Source: UBA6985 sp946536225
GTDB lineage: Bacteria; Bacillota_I; Bacilli_A; RF39; UBA660
Length of the DNA stretch: 64,000 bases
Direction of reading: 5' to 3'
Assembly (NCBI GenBank): GCA_946536225.1
Contig: CAMNEE010000001.1
Location: 558,001 to 622,000 of the forward strand
How positions within the stretch are numbered: position 1 is the stretch's first letter; each line of letters begins with the position of its first letter. The notes beneath the pieces were generated by a model. That model did not search any database. It was given only the letters and a program-made list of their open reading frames with translations, and was not told where the DNA came from. Shown one piece after another: positions 41,962 to 49,972 of this stretch. The position numbers and the translations under genes were made by a program.

Positions 41962-43606
41962 ATTTAACTTGTATTTTACCAAAAGTAATTTTGGATAATA
42001 TTTTATTAAGCAAGTCTCTACCAAATACTTCTTCTAGTAAACCTGTTTTATAGGAAGTAAATATATATACTATTGCTCCTACAAATGCATATATTGCAAT
42101 ATTTATTACTGACCAAAGTCTTGATGTAGTTTCAAATGATGGAATAACTAATTTCACTAAGTAAAGACTTCCTAACATAATAAGAGCTGGTACAAGTATT
42201 TTTAAACTTGTTTTTAAAGTTTGTCTATAAGATAGTCTTCCTGCTTTTCTAATTAGTGCAAGACCAACAAGCGTTGATGTTGAGAATCCTATAATAGATG
42301 CTGTTATACTTCCTAAGTAAACAGGAATACCAATCTTATGATATAAAAGCATAATTGGTACATCTAATAGTGCATTTAAAATAAAACCTGCTGCTGATAT
42401 TTTATATACGGCGCTGTATTTATTTAAACTTTGACAAATAGTTGAAACAACCATATATAGATTACCAAATAATGCACTGAATGATGTTACTTTAAGAATT
42501 GTTCCACCTATATCACTATAACCATAGAATGCAGTCCAGAAATTATATGATAAAAAGTTTAATCCAATACTAAGTGGTAATGAAATAAATACTATCATAG
42601 TAAGAGACTGATTTATTCTTTTTTCAACATCTTTAAAATCATTTTTAGCATATGCGCTTACTATGGTTGGTACAAGTGACATTGTCATACCCATAGCCAT
42701 GGCATTAATAATCATACATATCTTAGGTGACCATGTACTTATAGCACTTGCACAAAATTCTACAGTATCAGTATCAAATTTTAAATATTCAAGTGTTCTT
42801 AGTACTAATATTTGATCTGTTGAATTATATATATTAGTAACTATAGAAATAACTATAAAAGGAATAGCATATTTAAATATCTTTTTAGTTATTTCTTTAT
42901 TAGTTATTTTATCTTCTTTAGCTTTTTCTTTTAAATCAAGTTCCTTCTTATTTTTATTAATCGCATATCTTAAGTAAAGGTATGCAAATAAGCCCCCAAA
43001 GAAGGCACCAGTCATAGCAACACCTATTGCTAAAGAAATTGTTCCTGAAAAAACTTTTACTACTAAATATGAACCAACTAATATAGTAAAAATTCTAACT
43101 ATTTGTTCAATTAATTGACTCATAGAAGAAGCAGCAATGAAGTTATGTCCTTGTAAGTATCCTTTTGTAATACTTAAAAATGGAATTAATAGTACAGATG
43201 GTGCAACACATCTTACTACAAAAGCAATATCTTTATAAGTATTACCATTTTTTAGTTCACCAATTATAAACATTCCTATTTCTTCTGCAAATACCATAAG
43301 TATTACAAATGATATAACAGAGATAGAAAGTATTAAGTTTCTTCCTATTTTATATGCTCTTCTCTTGGCATCTTCATAACCAAGAGCATTATATTCGGAA
43401 ATTATTTTTGCTATAGCATCAGGTAGACCTGCACTTGATACTCCAAGGAATAATAAATAAATATTATATCCATAACTATAAAGTGCGCCTCCTCTTGAAC
43501 CAACTATTTCATAGAAAGGAATAACATAAAGCATTCCTAGTAGCTTAACTAATATGATGATGGCTGTAGCTATAACTGTTCCTTCTACAAACCCATTCTT
43601 TTTCAT
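41960..43606 (-). CDS. Lipid II flippase-like MATE/PST protein (MurJ/YtgP type)
   Basis: A 548-residue MOP-superfamily flippase with about 14 membrane helices. It resembles the Gram-positive MurJ/YtgP-SpoVB group in length and in its N-terminal region (V-x-G-T-x-I-x-x-x-x-x-x-x-x-K-x-x-G-x-x-Y-x-I-P). Bacterial members translocate lipid II or related undecaprenyl-linked sugars. Its ATG overlaps the TGA of the upstream ATP-grasp gene, so the two are coupled. An undecaprenol-carrier or envelope-polymer export role fits. Confidence 0.88.
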   Translation of the reverse strand: MKKNGFVEGTVIATAIIILVKLLGMLYVIPFYEIVGSRGGALYSYGYNIYLLFLGVSSAGLPDAIAKIISEYNALGYEDAKRRAYKIGRNLILSISVISFVILMVFAEEIGMFIIGELKNGNTYKDIAFVVRCVAPSVLLIPFLSITKGYLQGHNFIAASSMSQLIEQIVRIFTILVGSYLVVKVFSGTISLAIGVAMTGAFFGGLFAYLYLRYAINKNKKELDLKEKAKEDKITNKEITKKIFKYAIPFIVISIVTNIYNSTDQILVLRTLEYLKFDTDTVEFCASAISTWSPKICMIINAMAMGMTMSLVPTIVSAYAKNDFKDVEKRINQSLTMIVFISLPLSIGLNFLSYNFWTAFYGYSDIGGTILKVTSFSALFGNLYMVVSTICQSLNKYSAVYKISAAGFILNALLDVPIMLLYHKIGIPVYLGSITASIIGFSTSTLVGLALIRKAGRLSYRQTLKTSLKILVPALIMLGSLYLVKLVIPSFETTSRLWSVINIAIYAFVGAIVYIFTSYKTGLLEEVFGRDLLNKILSKITFGKIQVK

Positions 43607-44625
43607 ATTTTCACCTTTATTTGACCTTTAAATTCTCCTTCTTTATTCATCTCCGATAATACATATCTCATGATATCTTTTTTACCAGTTTGATAAAGTA
43701 CTTGAACAAGATCAAATCCTGCTCTTCTGTTTCCTTCAATAAATGTACATCCATCTTCAGTAACTGCTACATCCCAACCTACTACATGAATCTTATCACT
43801 TACTAAAGCTGCTTCTAGACATGTCTTTTTAACTATATCCCAGTTAGGAATCTTAAATCCATCAAACTTTTTACCACTTTTTGGATGTTTCTTAAAATGT
43901 TCTACATTCTTATTAATAGCATCTCCTACAAGAGTACCTGTTTCAACATCTACTAAGCATGCCATGCCACCTTGATGGAAATTATCAACATCTGCTTCTC
44001 CATTACCAAAACGCATGATTGCACATAGTATTTCTGAGTGACCATTATAACCAAAAGTCATTACTCTTATAGTATTACAACTCTTACTTGCAAACTCAGA
44101 TATTTCATGATGTTGTTCTACAAATCCTTCTAGTAAGATATCTTTTTCTTCTGTAATTTCTTTATAAAACGCGTCTATATCTTTAATATCCTTTGTAACA
44201 ATTGATTTTACAGAGTCTCCAGCAAGACCTGTAACTGGTTTATAGACTATTTTTTTATTTCTTTCTAGGAATTCTTTTAATTCTTTTTTAGTTCCTTTAT
44301 AAAAAGAATCTCTTTTTATATATTTTGAAAAGTTTTTTAAAAAATTAGATTTAACAGAAAAGAAATCTTTATATGCTCCAGGAGATACAATACTATAGAA
44401 AACATCTTGAGTTTTAATAGTAGCATATTCTTTTATTTCTTTATCTGTTTTATTATAAAACTCATAGTTAAGGTAATCACTATAACCTCCACCTGTTATT
44501 CTAAAACAATGAAGAAAATGTCTAAATAATTGTTTTTTAGATTTTCCTGTTTTTTTAGAGATAACTTCAAGTTTATCACTAAATCTTTTAATACTTCCAC
44601 TTAATGCGTATTTAACCAAGCTCAT
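43603..44625 (-). CDS. ATP-grasp enzyme, sugar-transfer-associated type
   Basis: A 340-residue protein with an ATP-grasp fold. The sequence keeps a Lys-containing nucleotide segment (IVYKPVTGLAGDSVKSI), the hinge region V-L-E/ILLEGFV, and the C-terminal metal-binding segment GWDVAVTEDG.TFIEGNRRAGFD. It matches the pattern of the sugar-transfer-associated ATP-grasp family found in polysaccharide loci. Its TGA overlaps the ATG of the flippase. Likely activates a carboxylate for ligation to an amine in an envelope polymer; the substrate is unknown. Confidence 0.78.
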   Translation of the reverse strand: MSLVKYALSGSIKRFSDKLEVISKKTGKSKKQLFRHFLHCFRITGGGYSDYLNYEFYNKTDKEIKEYATIKTQDVFYSIVSPGAYKDFFSVKSNFLKNFSKYIKRDSFYKGTKKELKEFLERNKKIVYKPVTGLAGDSVKSIVTKDIKDIDAFYKEITEEKDILLEGFVEQHHEISEFASKSCNTIRVMTFGYNGHSEILCAIMRFGNGEADVDNFHQGGMACLVDVETGTLVGDAINKNVEHFKKHPKSGKKFDGFKIPNWDIVKKTCLEAALVSDKIHVVGWDVAVTEDGCTFIEGNRRAGFDLVQVLYQTGKKDIMRYVLSEMNKEGEFKGQIKVKI

Positions 44626-44699
44626 AAAATCACTTCCATGTATAAATTATACCATTATTCATTATTTTTTAATAGTTTTGGTGTGTTTTCTATGTAAAA

Positions 44700-44730
44700 C
44701 AAAAAGATAGATAATTATCTATCTCTTTTT
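44700..44730 (-). terminator. Intrinsic terminator of the repeat-protein gene
   Basis: A 9-bp stem (44705-44713 with 44716-44724) followed by a U-rich run. Confidence 0.75.
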
Positions 44731-46617
44731 TGGTCCAATTGTTAAATCTTTAAACATTTTTTTGTATGTTTTAACTTTTTCCTTTGGAAGTATTTTCTCA
44801 TCAAGATATGGCTCAATACCATATAAAATATTAACTGCTCTATTAACATCTTCTTTATAAAATAACATTCTAGTAACAGTAAATAAATGATCTACAAGCA
44901 TATTTATTCTTGAAGGATCACTTTCTTTATTTAAATTAACTAATATATCTTCTGCTTCCTTGTAACATTGATCTATTGAATCTGTTAATTCAATTGCAAC
45001 ATCATCTAGAGTGTAATCTATATAATCTGCATAAGAGAAATCTTTAGTGTTACCTCTTCGAGATTCTTCAATAGCATTTCTTTCTTCTTCAAATGATATA
45101 TCTAAATTATATTCATCTGATAGTATTGCGGCACATTCATCTAATTCTATAAGTGCTTCATCATATTCACCAATTTTTAATAAAGCTGCTGCAAATACAT
45201 AAAGTACTTTAACACTATCCTCATTTGAATATGCTACATAATTATTTGCTGCAATAGCTACTTCATTATATTTACCTGCATCATATAAAACATCAATATA
45301 TTCTTCTATAAATGATGGAGCAACACCATTATTAATAGCAGCAAATATCCATTTTGCAGCTTTTTCTTTATCACCAAGATTAGCATAACAAATACCAAGT
45401 AATGAGTATGCTCTTCCTGTACTATATGTAAGTTCATTAGCCATTCTAGAAGCATAAGGAAGTGCTTTATCATATTCTTCTTTATCTATATAACTTAATG
45501 CAAAATCAAATGCAACATTATAATTATGTAAATCTACACCGTTTTCTTCATTCATAATAAGCTTATCTAATTCTTCCATAAGATAATCAAATGAATCACT
45601 TTCTCCATTTATTGCTTGTTGTTTTATAGCTTTAAGTAAATATACTCTTGCTTTATTATAATCATGTTCTTTAAAGAATGCATCTTCATATTTTTCAAAG
45701 AAGTCTTCGTTTTCAAATTCTTTTAAATCAAATGTTTCTATTTCATCTATTTGAGATACAGTAAAACCTGGATATGGTGTGTTTGAAAAAACATCACTAT
45801 ATGATTTAGCAACTGATGCATTAACCATTGATTTTAACTGTGAAGACTTAGAATTCTTTTCAAGTAATACTTCTAGTTGTTTCATAGTATTTGAATATAA
45901 GCGCCATTCAATAGAATTAGGATTATCTTCAACTCCTTTATTAACAATTTCTATTGCTCTATAAAGGTCTTCAGACTTAAGAACAGCATTTAAAATTGAA
46001 GCAGGGTCTCCCATGTATTGATTTCTATCAAATGAACCTTGATACGTAGGATCAAGTGAAAGTTTAGTACCTATGTCTCCCATCAACTTCATATTAATAA
46101 AAAACATTGTTTTTACATCTTCACCATAAGAATTTATTAATATATCAGATAATTTTTGTGCTTCTGCTACATTGTACATATCAATATTTATTAATAGTTT
46201 TCTTTCAACTTTATGTAATCCTTCTGTTACAGCAGGATCTTTCATAACATTATCTTTTAATATATAAATATTTTTATCATCATATTTTTTAAATGCTTCT
46301 ATTAATAATTTAATTCCTAAAGTTGGAACTACTTTATATAACTCAATTAAAGCTTCAATTGCAAGAGAGTAATTTTTTTCAATTGTATAAACGTAAATAG
46401 AATTTAATAGTTTATCTTCTTTACAAGAATCAGGAACAAGTAAAAACTTTGGATTAAGTGATATGTCTAAACATTGTACAAATAGTTGTTCTAAAAGATT
46501 AGAATCTGTAACAATATAATCGTCTGCTTCTTTTTTAATCTTTTCTAAAGAAATTAGTCTTTGAACTGTTGCCTCCCCCATCAAAGATTTTAGAACAGTA
46601 TATTGCTCCATTGCCAT
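44719..46617 (-). CDS. Large TPR-like helical repeat protein
   Basis: A 632-residue soluble protein from the ATG at 46617 (GGGAG eight bases upstream). Around residues 370-500 the sequence shows helical-repeat pattern W/L-x-x-L-G-x-x-Y-A/C-x-x-x-x-x-x-x-K-A, as in YSLLGICYANLGDKEKAAKW and ATALLKIGEYDEALIELDE. Hence it is probably a TPR or Sel1-like solenoid for protein-protein interaction. The partner is unknown. A strong promoter with an 18-bp palindrome in its spacer suggests dedicated control. It stands alone between tRNA-Arg and the ATP-grasp gene. Confidence 0.75.
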   Translation of the reverse strand: MAMEQYTVLKSLMGEATVQRLISLEKIKKEADDYIVTDSNLLEQLFVQCLDISLNPKFLLVPDSCKEDKLLNSIYVYTIEKNYSLAIEALIELYKVVPTLGIKLLIEAFKKYDDKNIYILKDNVMKDPAVTEGLHKVERKLLINIDMYNVAEAQKLSDILINSYGEDVKTMFFINMKLMGDIGTKLSLDPTYQGSFDRNQYMGDPASILNAVLKSEDLYRAIEIVNKGVEDNPNSIEWRLYSNTMKQLEVLLEKNSKSSQLKSMVNASVAKSYSDVFSNTPYPGFTVSQIDEIETFDLKEFENEDFFEKYEDAFFKEHDYNKARVYLLKAIKQQAINGESDSFDYLMEELDKLIMNEENGVDLHNYNVAFDFALSYIDKEEYDKALPYASRMANELTYSTGRAYSLLGICYANLGDKEKAAKWIFAAINNGVAPSFIEEYIDVLYDAGKYNEVAIAANNYVAYSNEDSVKVLYVFAAALLKIGEYDEALIELDECAAILSDEYNLDISFEEERNAIEESRRGNTKDFSYADYIDYTLDDVAIELTDSIDQCYKEAEDILVNLNKESDPSRINMLVDHLFTVTRMLFYKEDVNRAVNILYGIEPYLDEKILPKEKVKTYKKMFKDLTIGPKKR

Positions 46618-46645
46618 TGTAATCACTCCCTGTTTGTTGTTTATT

Positions 46646-46674
46646 ATTATAATAGTTAAATAATTATTTAACAA
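46646..46674 (-). promoter_or_regulatory. Promoter of the repeat-protein gene with a perfect 18-bp palindrome
   Basis: TTGTTA (46669-46674), 17-base spacer and TATAAT (46646-46651) on the minus strand. The palindrome GTTAAATAATTATTTAAC (46655-46672) spans the spacer and part of the -35, positioned like a repressor operator. Confidence 0.7.
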
Positions 46675-46709
46675 CTAAAATCTAAGTTCATAAATGCTTT
46701 TTTAAAGCA

Positions 46710-46738
46710 AAAATAAAAACCAATCAAATGATTGGTTT
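46710..46738 (-). terminator. Intrinsic terminator of tRNA-Arg
   Basis: A 10-bp stem (about 46717-46726 with 46729-46738) and a U-rich run lie 10 bases beyond the tRNA 3' end. Confidence 0.75.
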
Positions 46739-46748
46739 ATATTCAAAA

Positions 46749-46825
46749 TGGTGTCCAGGAGGAGATTCGAACTCCTGACCTGCCGCTTAGAAGGCGGATG
46801 CTCTATCCAGCTGAGCTACCCAGAC
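46749..46825 (-). tRNA. trnR: tRNA-Arg (anticodon TCT)
   Basis: 77 bases including an encoded CCA. The acceptor arm pairs GTCTGGG with CCTGGAC (one G-T pair and one T-G pair). The anticodon loop CTTCTAA is closed by CCGC/GCGG and gives anticodon UCU, decoding AGA (the preferred Arg codon in AT-rich genomes). The T-loop TTCGAAT and D-arm are standard. Confidence 0.97.
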
Positions 46826-46845
46826 ATATCACTGCGAACAAATTG

Positions 46846-46874
46846 ATTATATAATAATTCGCAGCAAAATGCAA
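46846..46874 (-). promoter_or_regulatory. Promoter of tRNA-Arg with flanking inverted repeat
   Basis: TTGCAT (46869-46874), 17-base spacer and TATAAT (46846-46851). The arms CTGCGAA (46832-46838) and TTCGCAG (46858-46864) are perfectly complementary and bracket the -10. Confidence 0.75.
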
Positions 46875-46889
46875 CCAAAAGTTTATAAA

Positions 46890-47918
46890 TTATATATTTA
46901 ATTTATTTTTAAGCATTTTATCTTTAGTATCAGATATTATTTTCCAGTTACAAACTCTTCCTGGATCATATATTTCTATTTCATCAATCTTGCCTTCATG
47001 ATTGATTACAACAAATTTATCATCCACGACATCTACACATAGGAAATAATTAAAGTCTTCTATACGTTCAATTGCAGGTACGTTTGGATTCATATAAACT
47101 ATTTTTGCAAACCTTTTCCATTTCTTATCTCTTATTGCTCTTATAACTGCATTTGAGTGTTTACATAAATATTCTCCTGGACAAGAACAATATATTTGAG
47201 TAGTACCACGTTTTTCATCTGGTGTAATAATTACAGTATAAACTTCATCGTTATCTTCTATATAAGCATAGTACTCATCTCCAATTTTTTCTAAATATTT
47301 AATTTTATCTTTAGAATAAAAAGACTCACCATCTTTAGATATCTTAGATCCATATACATCATCAAGATTACAATTCATGATATCTATTTCATAGTCTTCT
47401 AAATAATCTTGATTATTTACTTTATTGTTTATACGGGCAAGTAATTCATCAAAAAGTGAATATAAGTTATGTGGTAAATATTCTCCCATCGAAAGAATTA
47501 AATCGCATAGTTTAAAAGCTTCTCTTGGAAGGAATCTATTAACAGAAATATTAATGTTTTTATTATCTCCTGTTTTCTTATAACAATAAAATGAGAATAT
47601 TTTATCATCTGAGGTAACATCTGATATTTCAGTTAATCCATCATATGTGCTTAAGAAACTTAAAAGTAAATTAACATAATAATTACTTACACGTACTACG
47701 TTTATATATCTATTAAAGTATCTATTATTATAATCATCTAAATCAATCCAAATAAGTTTATAGCATTTTAGTTTTTTAATAAAGAATAGACCTACATAAA
47801 TAGACATATTTTGATAATTGATAAATAAAGAATCATAAATTAATTCATCTTTTTTAAATCTTTTTTGTATTTGTTTTACTTTTTCTAAGTATACATCTTT
47901 ATTATTAATGTTTTCCAT
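46890..47918 (-). CDS. SWIM zinc-finger-domain protein
   Basis: A 342-residue protein that is not assignable to a named family. It has a SWIM zinc finger in its second half (CSCPGEYLCKH, C-x-C-x-n-C-x-H, about residues 248-258). An upstream half is mixed alpha/beta and acidic. SWIM fingers are used for protein or DNA contact in chromatin-, helicase- and recombination-linked proteins; the role here is not known. It is between tRNA-Arg and the 298-residue unknown gene. Confidence 0.7.
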   Translation of the reverse strand: MENINNKDVYLEKVKQIQKRFKKDELIYDSLFINYQNMSIYVGLFFIKKLKCYKLIWIDLDDYNNRYFNRYINVVRVSNYYVNLLLSFLSTYDGLTEISDVTSDDKIFSFYCYKKTGDNKNINISVNRFLPREAFKLCDLILSMGEYLPHNLYSLFDELLARINNKVNNQDYLEDYEIDIMNCNLDDVYGSKISKDGESFYSKDKIKYLEKIGDEYYAYIEDNDEVYTVIITPDEKRGTTQIYCSCPGEYLCKHSNAVIRAIRDKKWKRFAKIVYMNPNVPAIERIEDFNYFLCVDVVDDKFVVINHEGKIDEIEIYDPGRVCNWKIISDTKDKMLKNKLNI

Positions 47919-47951
47919 ATAATCACTTCATTTCAATGGATATAATACCAT

Positions 47952-47980
47952 AAAAAAATGAACTATTAAATAGTTCATTT
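47952..47980 (-). terminator. Intrinsic terminator of the 298-residue unknown gene
   Basis: A 10-bp stem (47956-47965 with 47971-47980) followed by a U-run; the stop codon lies in the 3' half of the hairpin. Confidence 0.75.
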
Positions 47981-48872
47981 AAGCTGCAGTCTTTTCTAAG
48001 ATTACACGAGATACATTTATGTGATCAAGCATTTCTTCTTCGCTTAATGATTCAACATTTGTTGTATCTATATAATGTGCATATATTAACATGTTGCTTG
48101 CAAGTAAGGAATGAATTAAATCATATCTCTTATTATCAAGTAATGTTTTAATATTATTAATAGTATTCTTAATATTTATATCTCCTAGAGATGAGAATAG
48201 AACTATTACAATCATTTGTAATCCTTCACCACCTAGAGCATTATAATTATTTTTATTAATAATATCTGTAGAAATACCTGTATGCTTTAGTAAATTTAGA
48301 AGTGTTTTTAGATTAAAGTAATTTCCAAATAATTCATCTAATAAGGAATAATTATTAGTTTGTAAAAATTCAACTAAGATTTCTTTTTCGTTTGGAGAAA
48401 GATAATCAAACGCTTCTTTTAAAGGAAGACCATTATAAGTTAATCCACGTTCTAAACGATTAAATCTATCATTTATAATCTTTTGAGGTAACTTTTTACA
48501 TTCACGATTTGTAACAATGCCATGATCTTCAATATATTTAATTACATCAGGTCCAAATGATAATACTTTTTTATAGAATTGTACAACATTTAAATTATTT
48601 TTAGATTCCTCACTACTATTAAGATAAGCTGTTATAAATGATACTAATACTTCATCAGGAAATTTAAATATTGTATCTACAATAAATTTATTAATAGTTA
48701 GTTTATCAAATCTTTTATCTAGTTCAGTTATATATGCTTTAATCATAAACATATTAGATTCATATTTTCTAATTAAGTCTTTATTTTGAAGCATATTTTT
48801 TCTAACGCCTTCATCAGTTATATAAGGAGCTAGTATGCTGTATTTCTTTTCAAATGTATTTGTTCTAATCAT
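47979..48872 (-). CDS. Hypothetical protein, about 298 residues
   Basis: Not recognised. A soluble helical protein rich in Asn, Lys and Leu, without membrane segments or catalytic motifs that I could name. The start used is the ATG with AAAGGAG nine bases upstream, six codons into the longest frame. It lies upstream of the SWIM gene in the same direction and is separated from dut by a terminator and about 105 bases. No function can be inferred. Confidence 0.65.
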   Translation of the reverse strand: MIRTNTFEKKYSILAPYITDEGVRKNMLQNKDLIRKYESNMFMIKAYITELDKRFDKLTINKFIVDTIFKFPDEVLVSFITAYLNSSEESKNNLNVVQFYKKVLSFGPDVIKYIEDHGIVTNRECKKLPQKIINDRFNRLERGLTYNGLPLKEAFDYLSPNEKEILVEFLQTNNYSLLDELFGNYFNLKTLLNLLKHTGISTDIINKNNYNALGGEGLQMIVIVLFSSLGDINIKNTINNIKTLLDNKRYDLIHSLLASNMLIYAHYIDTTNVESLSEEEMLDHINVSRVILEKTAA

Positions 48873-48975
48873 AATACTTTCTCCTTTCAATAGTTACATA
48901 TTTTACTCGTTTTAAGGCTTTTAGTCAAATTTTTAGGGAGCATAATATACATAATGTGTAAATGTGTTTATTAAC

Positions 48976-49003
48976 TAAAAAATAGTACCAAATGGTACTA
49001 TTT
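48976..49003 (-). terminator. Intrinsic terminator of the nrdDG-dut operon
   Basis: An 11-bp stem with GG-CC pairs (48980-48990 with 48993-49003), loop of two, and a U-run. Confidence 0.8.
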
Positions 49004-49456
49004 ATCAGTTGAACCAAATCCTCCAGTTCTTACACCTTCAGCTTTATCTTCATCCACAGTTAAATAACTCATGAATACTAATTGACCAATTACATCATGT
49101 TTCTTGATAACCACATCTTCATTACTCATATTGTAATATGCATACATGAATTCTCCATCATTATCAGGGTTACCATAGTAATCGGCATCAATTATACCTA
49201 TTCCATTTGCAAGAACTAACTTTTTCTTACCAGGATTACTTGAACGATTTGCAAGCATATACCATTCATTATCTTGGCAATAAGCTTTTAATCCTGTATG
49301 AATAAGTGTTGGTTTACAACCTCTTTCAAATGGAGGAATAACTGTATCTTCTGCAGCTTCTACATCATATCCTGCTGCATGTAATGTTTTTCTAACTGGA
49401 AAATTTATATCTCTATCTTCCCAGCCTTTTGCAATTTCAAATCCTCTTGTTTTCAT
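48998..49456 (-). CDS. dut: dUTP diphosphatase (trimeric dUTPase family)
   Basis: Hydrolyses dUTP to dUMP, lowering uracil in DNA and feeding ThyA. Visible motifs: I (AAGYDVEA), II (ANRSSNPG), III (NGIGIIDADYYGN) and V (RTGGFGST). About 152 residues, slightly longer than a minimal dUTPase. Third gene of the nrdD-nrdG-dut operon; its location links dNTP supply to removal of dUTP. Start: ATG with GGAG five bases upstream. Confidence 0.92.
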   Translation of the reverse strand: MKTRGFEIAKGWEDRDINFPVRKTLHAAGYDVEAAEDTVIPPFERGCKPTLIHTGLKAYCQDNEWYMLANRSSNPGKKKLVLANGIGIIDADYYGNPDNDGEFMYAYYNMSNEDVVIKKHDVIGQLVFMSYLTVDEDKAEGVRTGGFGSTDK

Positions 49457-49467
49457 TTTCACTCCGT

Positions 49468-49959
49468 CTATTCTTTTGAAAGTACTACTTCTCCCTTTTT
49501 AAGAGATTTTTGTACATCTATTACTCTTTGATTACTTGAACCTTTCCATTTAAGGTTTGGGTTTCTAAGTTCATCAACAAACCTACCATCTACTAAAACA
49601 TCTATATATTTAAATACTTCATTATCCTTAATGTCATCAAATAAGTAACCTGTCCAAGACCAAATAGTCTTATCAGGAAATCTCTCTTTAAACATACGAG
49701 CAAGTTTAGTAGTTCCTTCTATATTTTTAGGATGCATTGGTTCTCCACCTAGAATAGAAAGTCCTTTTATATATGATGGTTCACATAAGTTAAGGACTTT
49801 TTCTATTGTTTCATCAGTGAATTCATTTCCTGCTTTAAAATCCCAAGTATCTGGATTAAAACAGTTCTTACAATGAAATACGCATCCTTGCATAAAAATT
49901 GATACTCTTATTCCTGGACCATTAGAAATATCTGTTTGTCTAATTGTATTGTATCTCAT
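49468..49959 (-). CDS. nrdG: Anaerobic ribonucleoside-triphosphate reductase activating protein
   Basis: A radical-SAM enzyme that generates the glycyl radical on NrdD. The cluster motif is C-x3-C-x2-C (GCVFHCKNCFN). The surrounding GPGIRVSIFMQG and ILGGEPM are also family-typical. About 163 residues, normal for NrdG. Start: ATG with AGGTG six bases upstream. It follows nrdD by 13 bases. Confidence 0.95.
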   Translation of the reverse strand: MRYNTIRQTDISNGPGIRVSIFMQGCVFHCKNCFNPDTWDFKAGNEFTDETIEKVLNLCEPSYIKGLSILGGEPMHPKNIEGTTKLARMFKERFPDKTIWSWTGYLFDDIKDNEVFKYIDVLVDGRFVDELRNPNLKWKGSSNQRVIDVQKSLKKGEVVLSKE

Positions 49960-49972
49960 TGGCGTCACCTAT

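Noticed and set aside
43603..43606. Possible Mycoplasma-type code (UGA as Trp)
   Set aside because: UGA ends the ATP-grasp gene exactly at the next start, and tryptophan codons in conserved positions are UGG, so the standard bacterial code applies.
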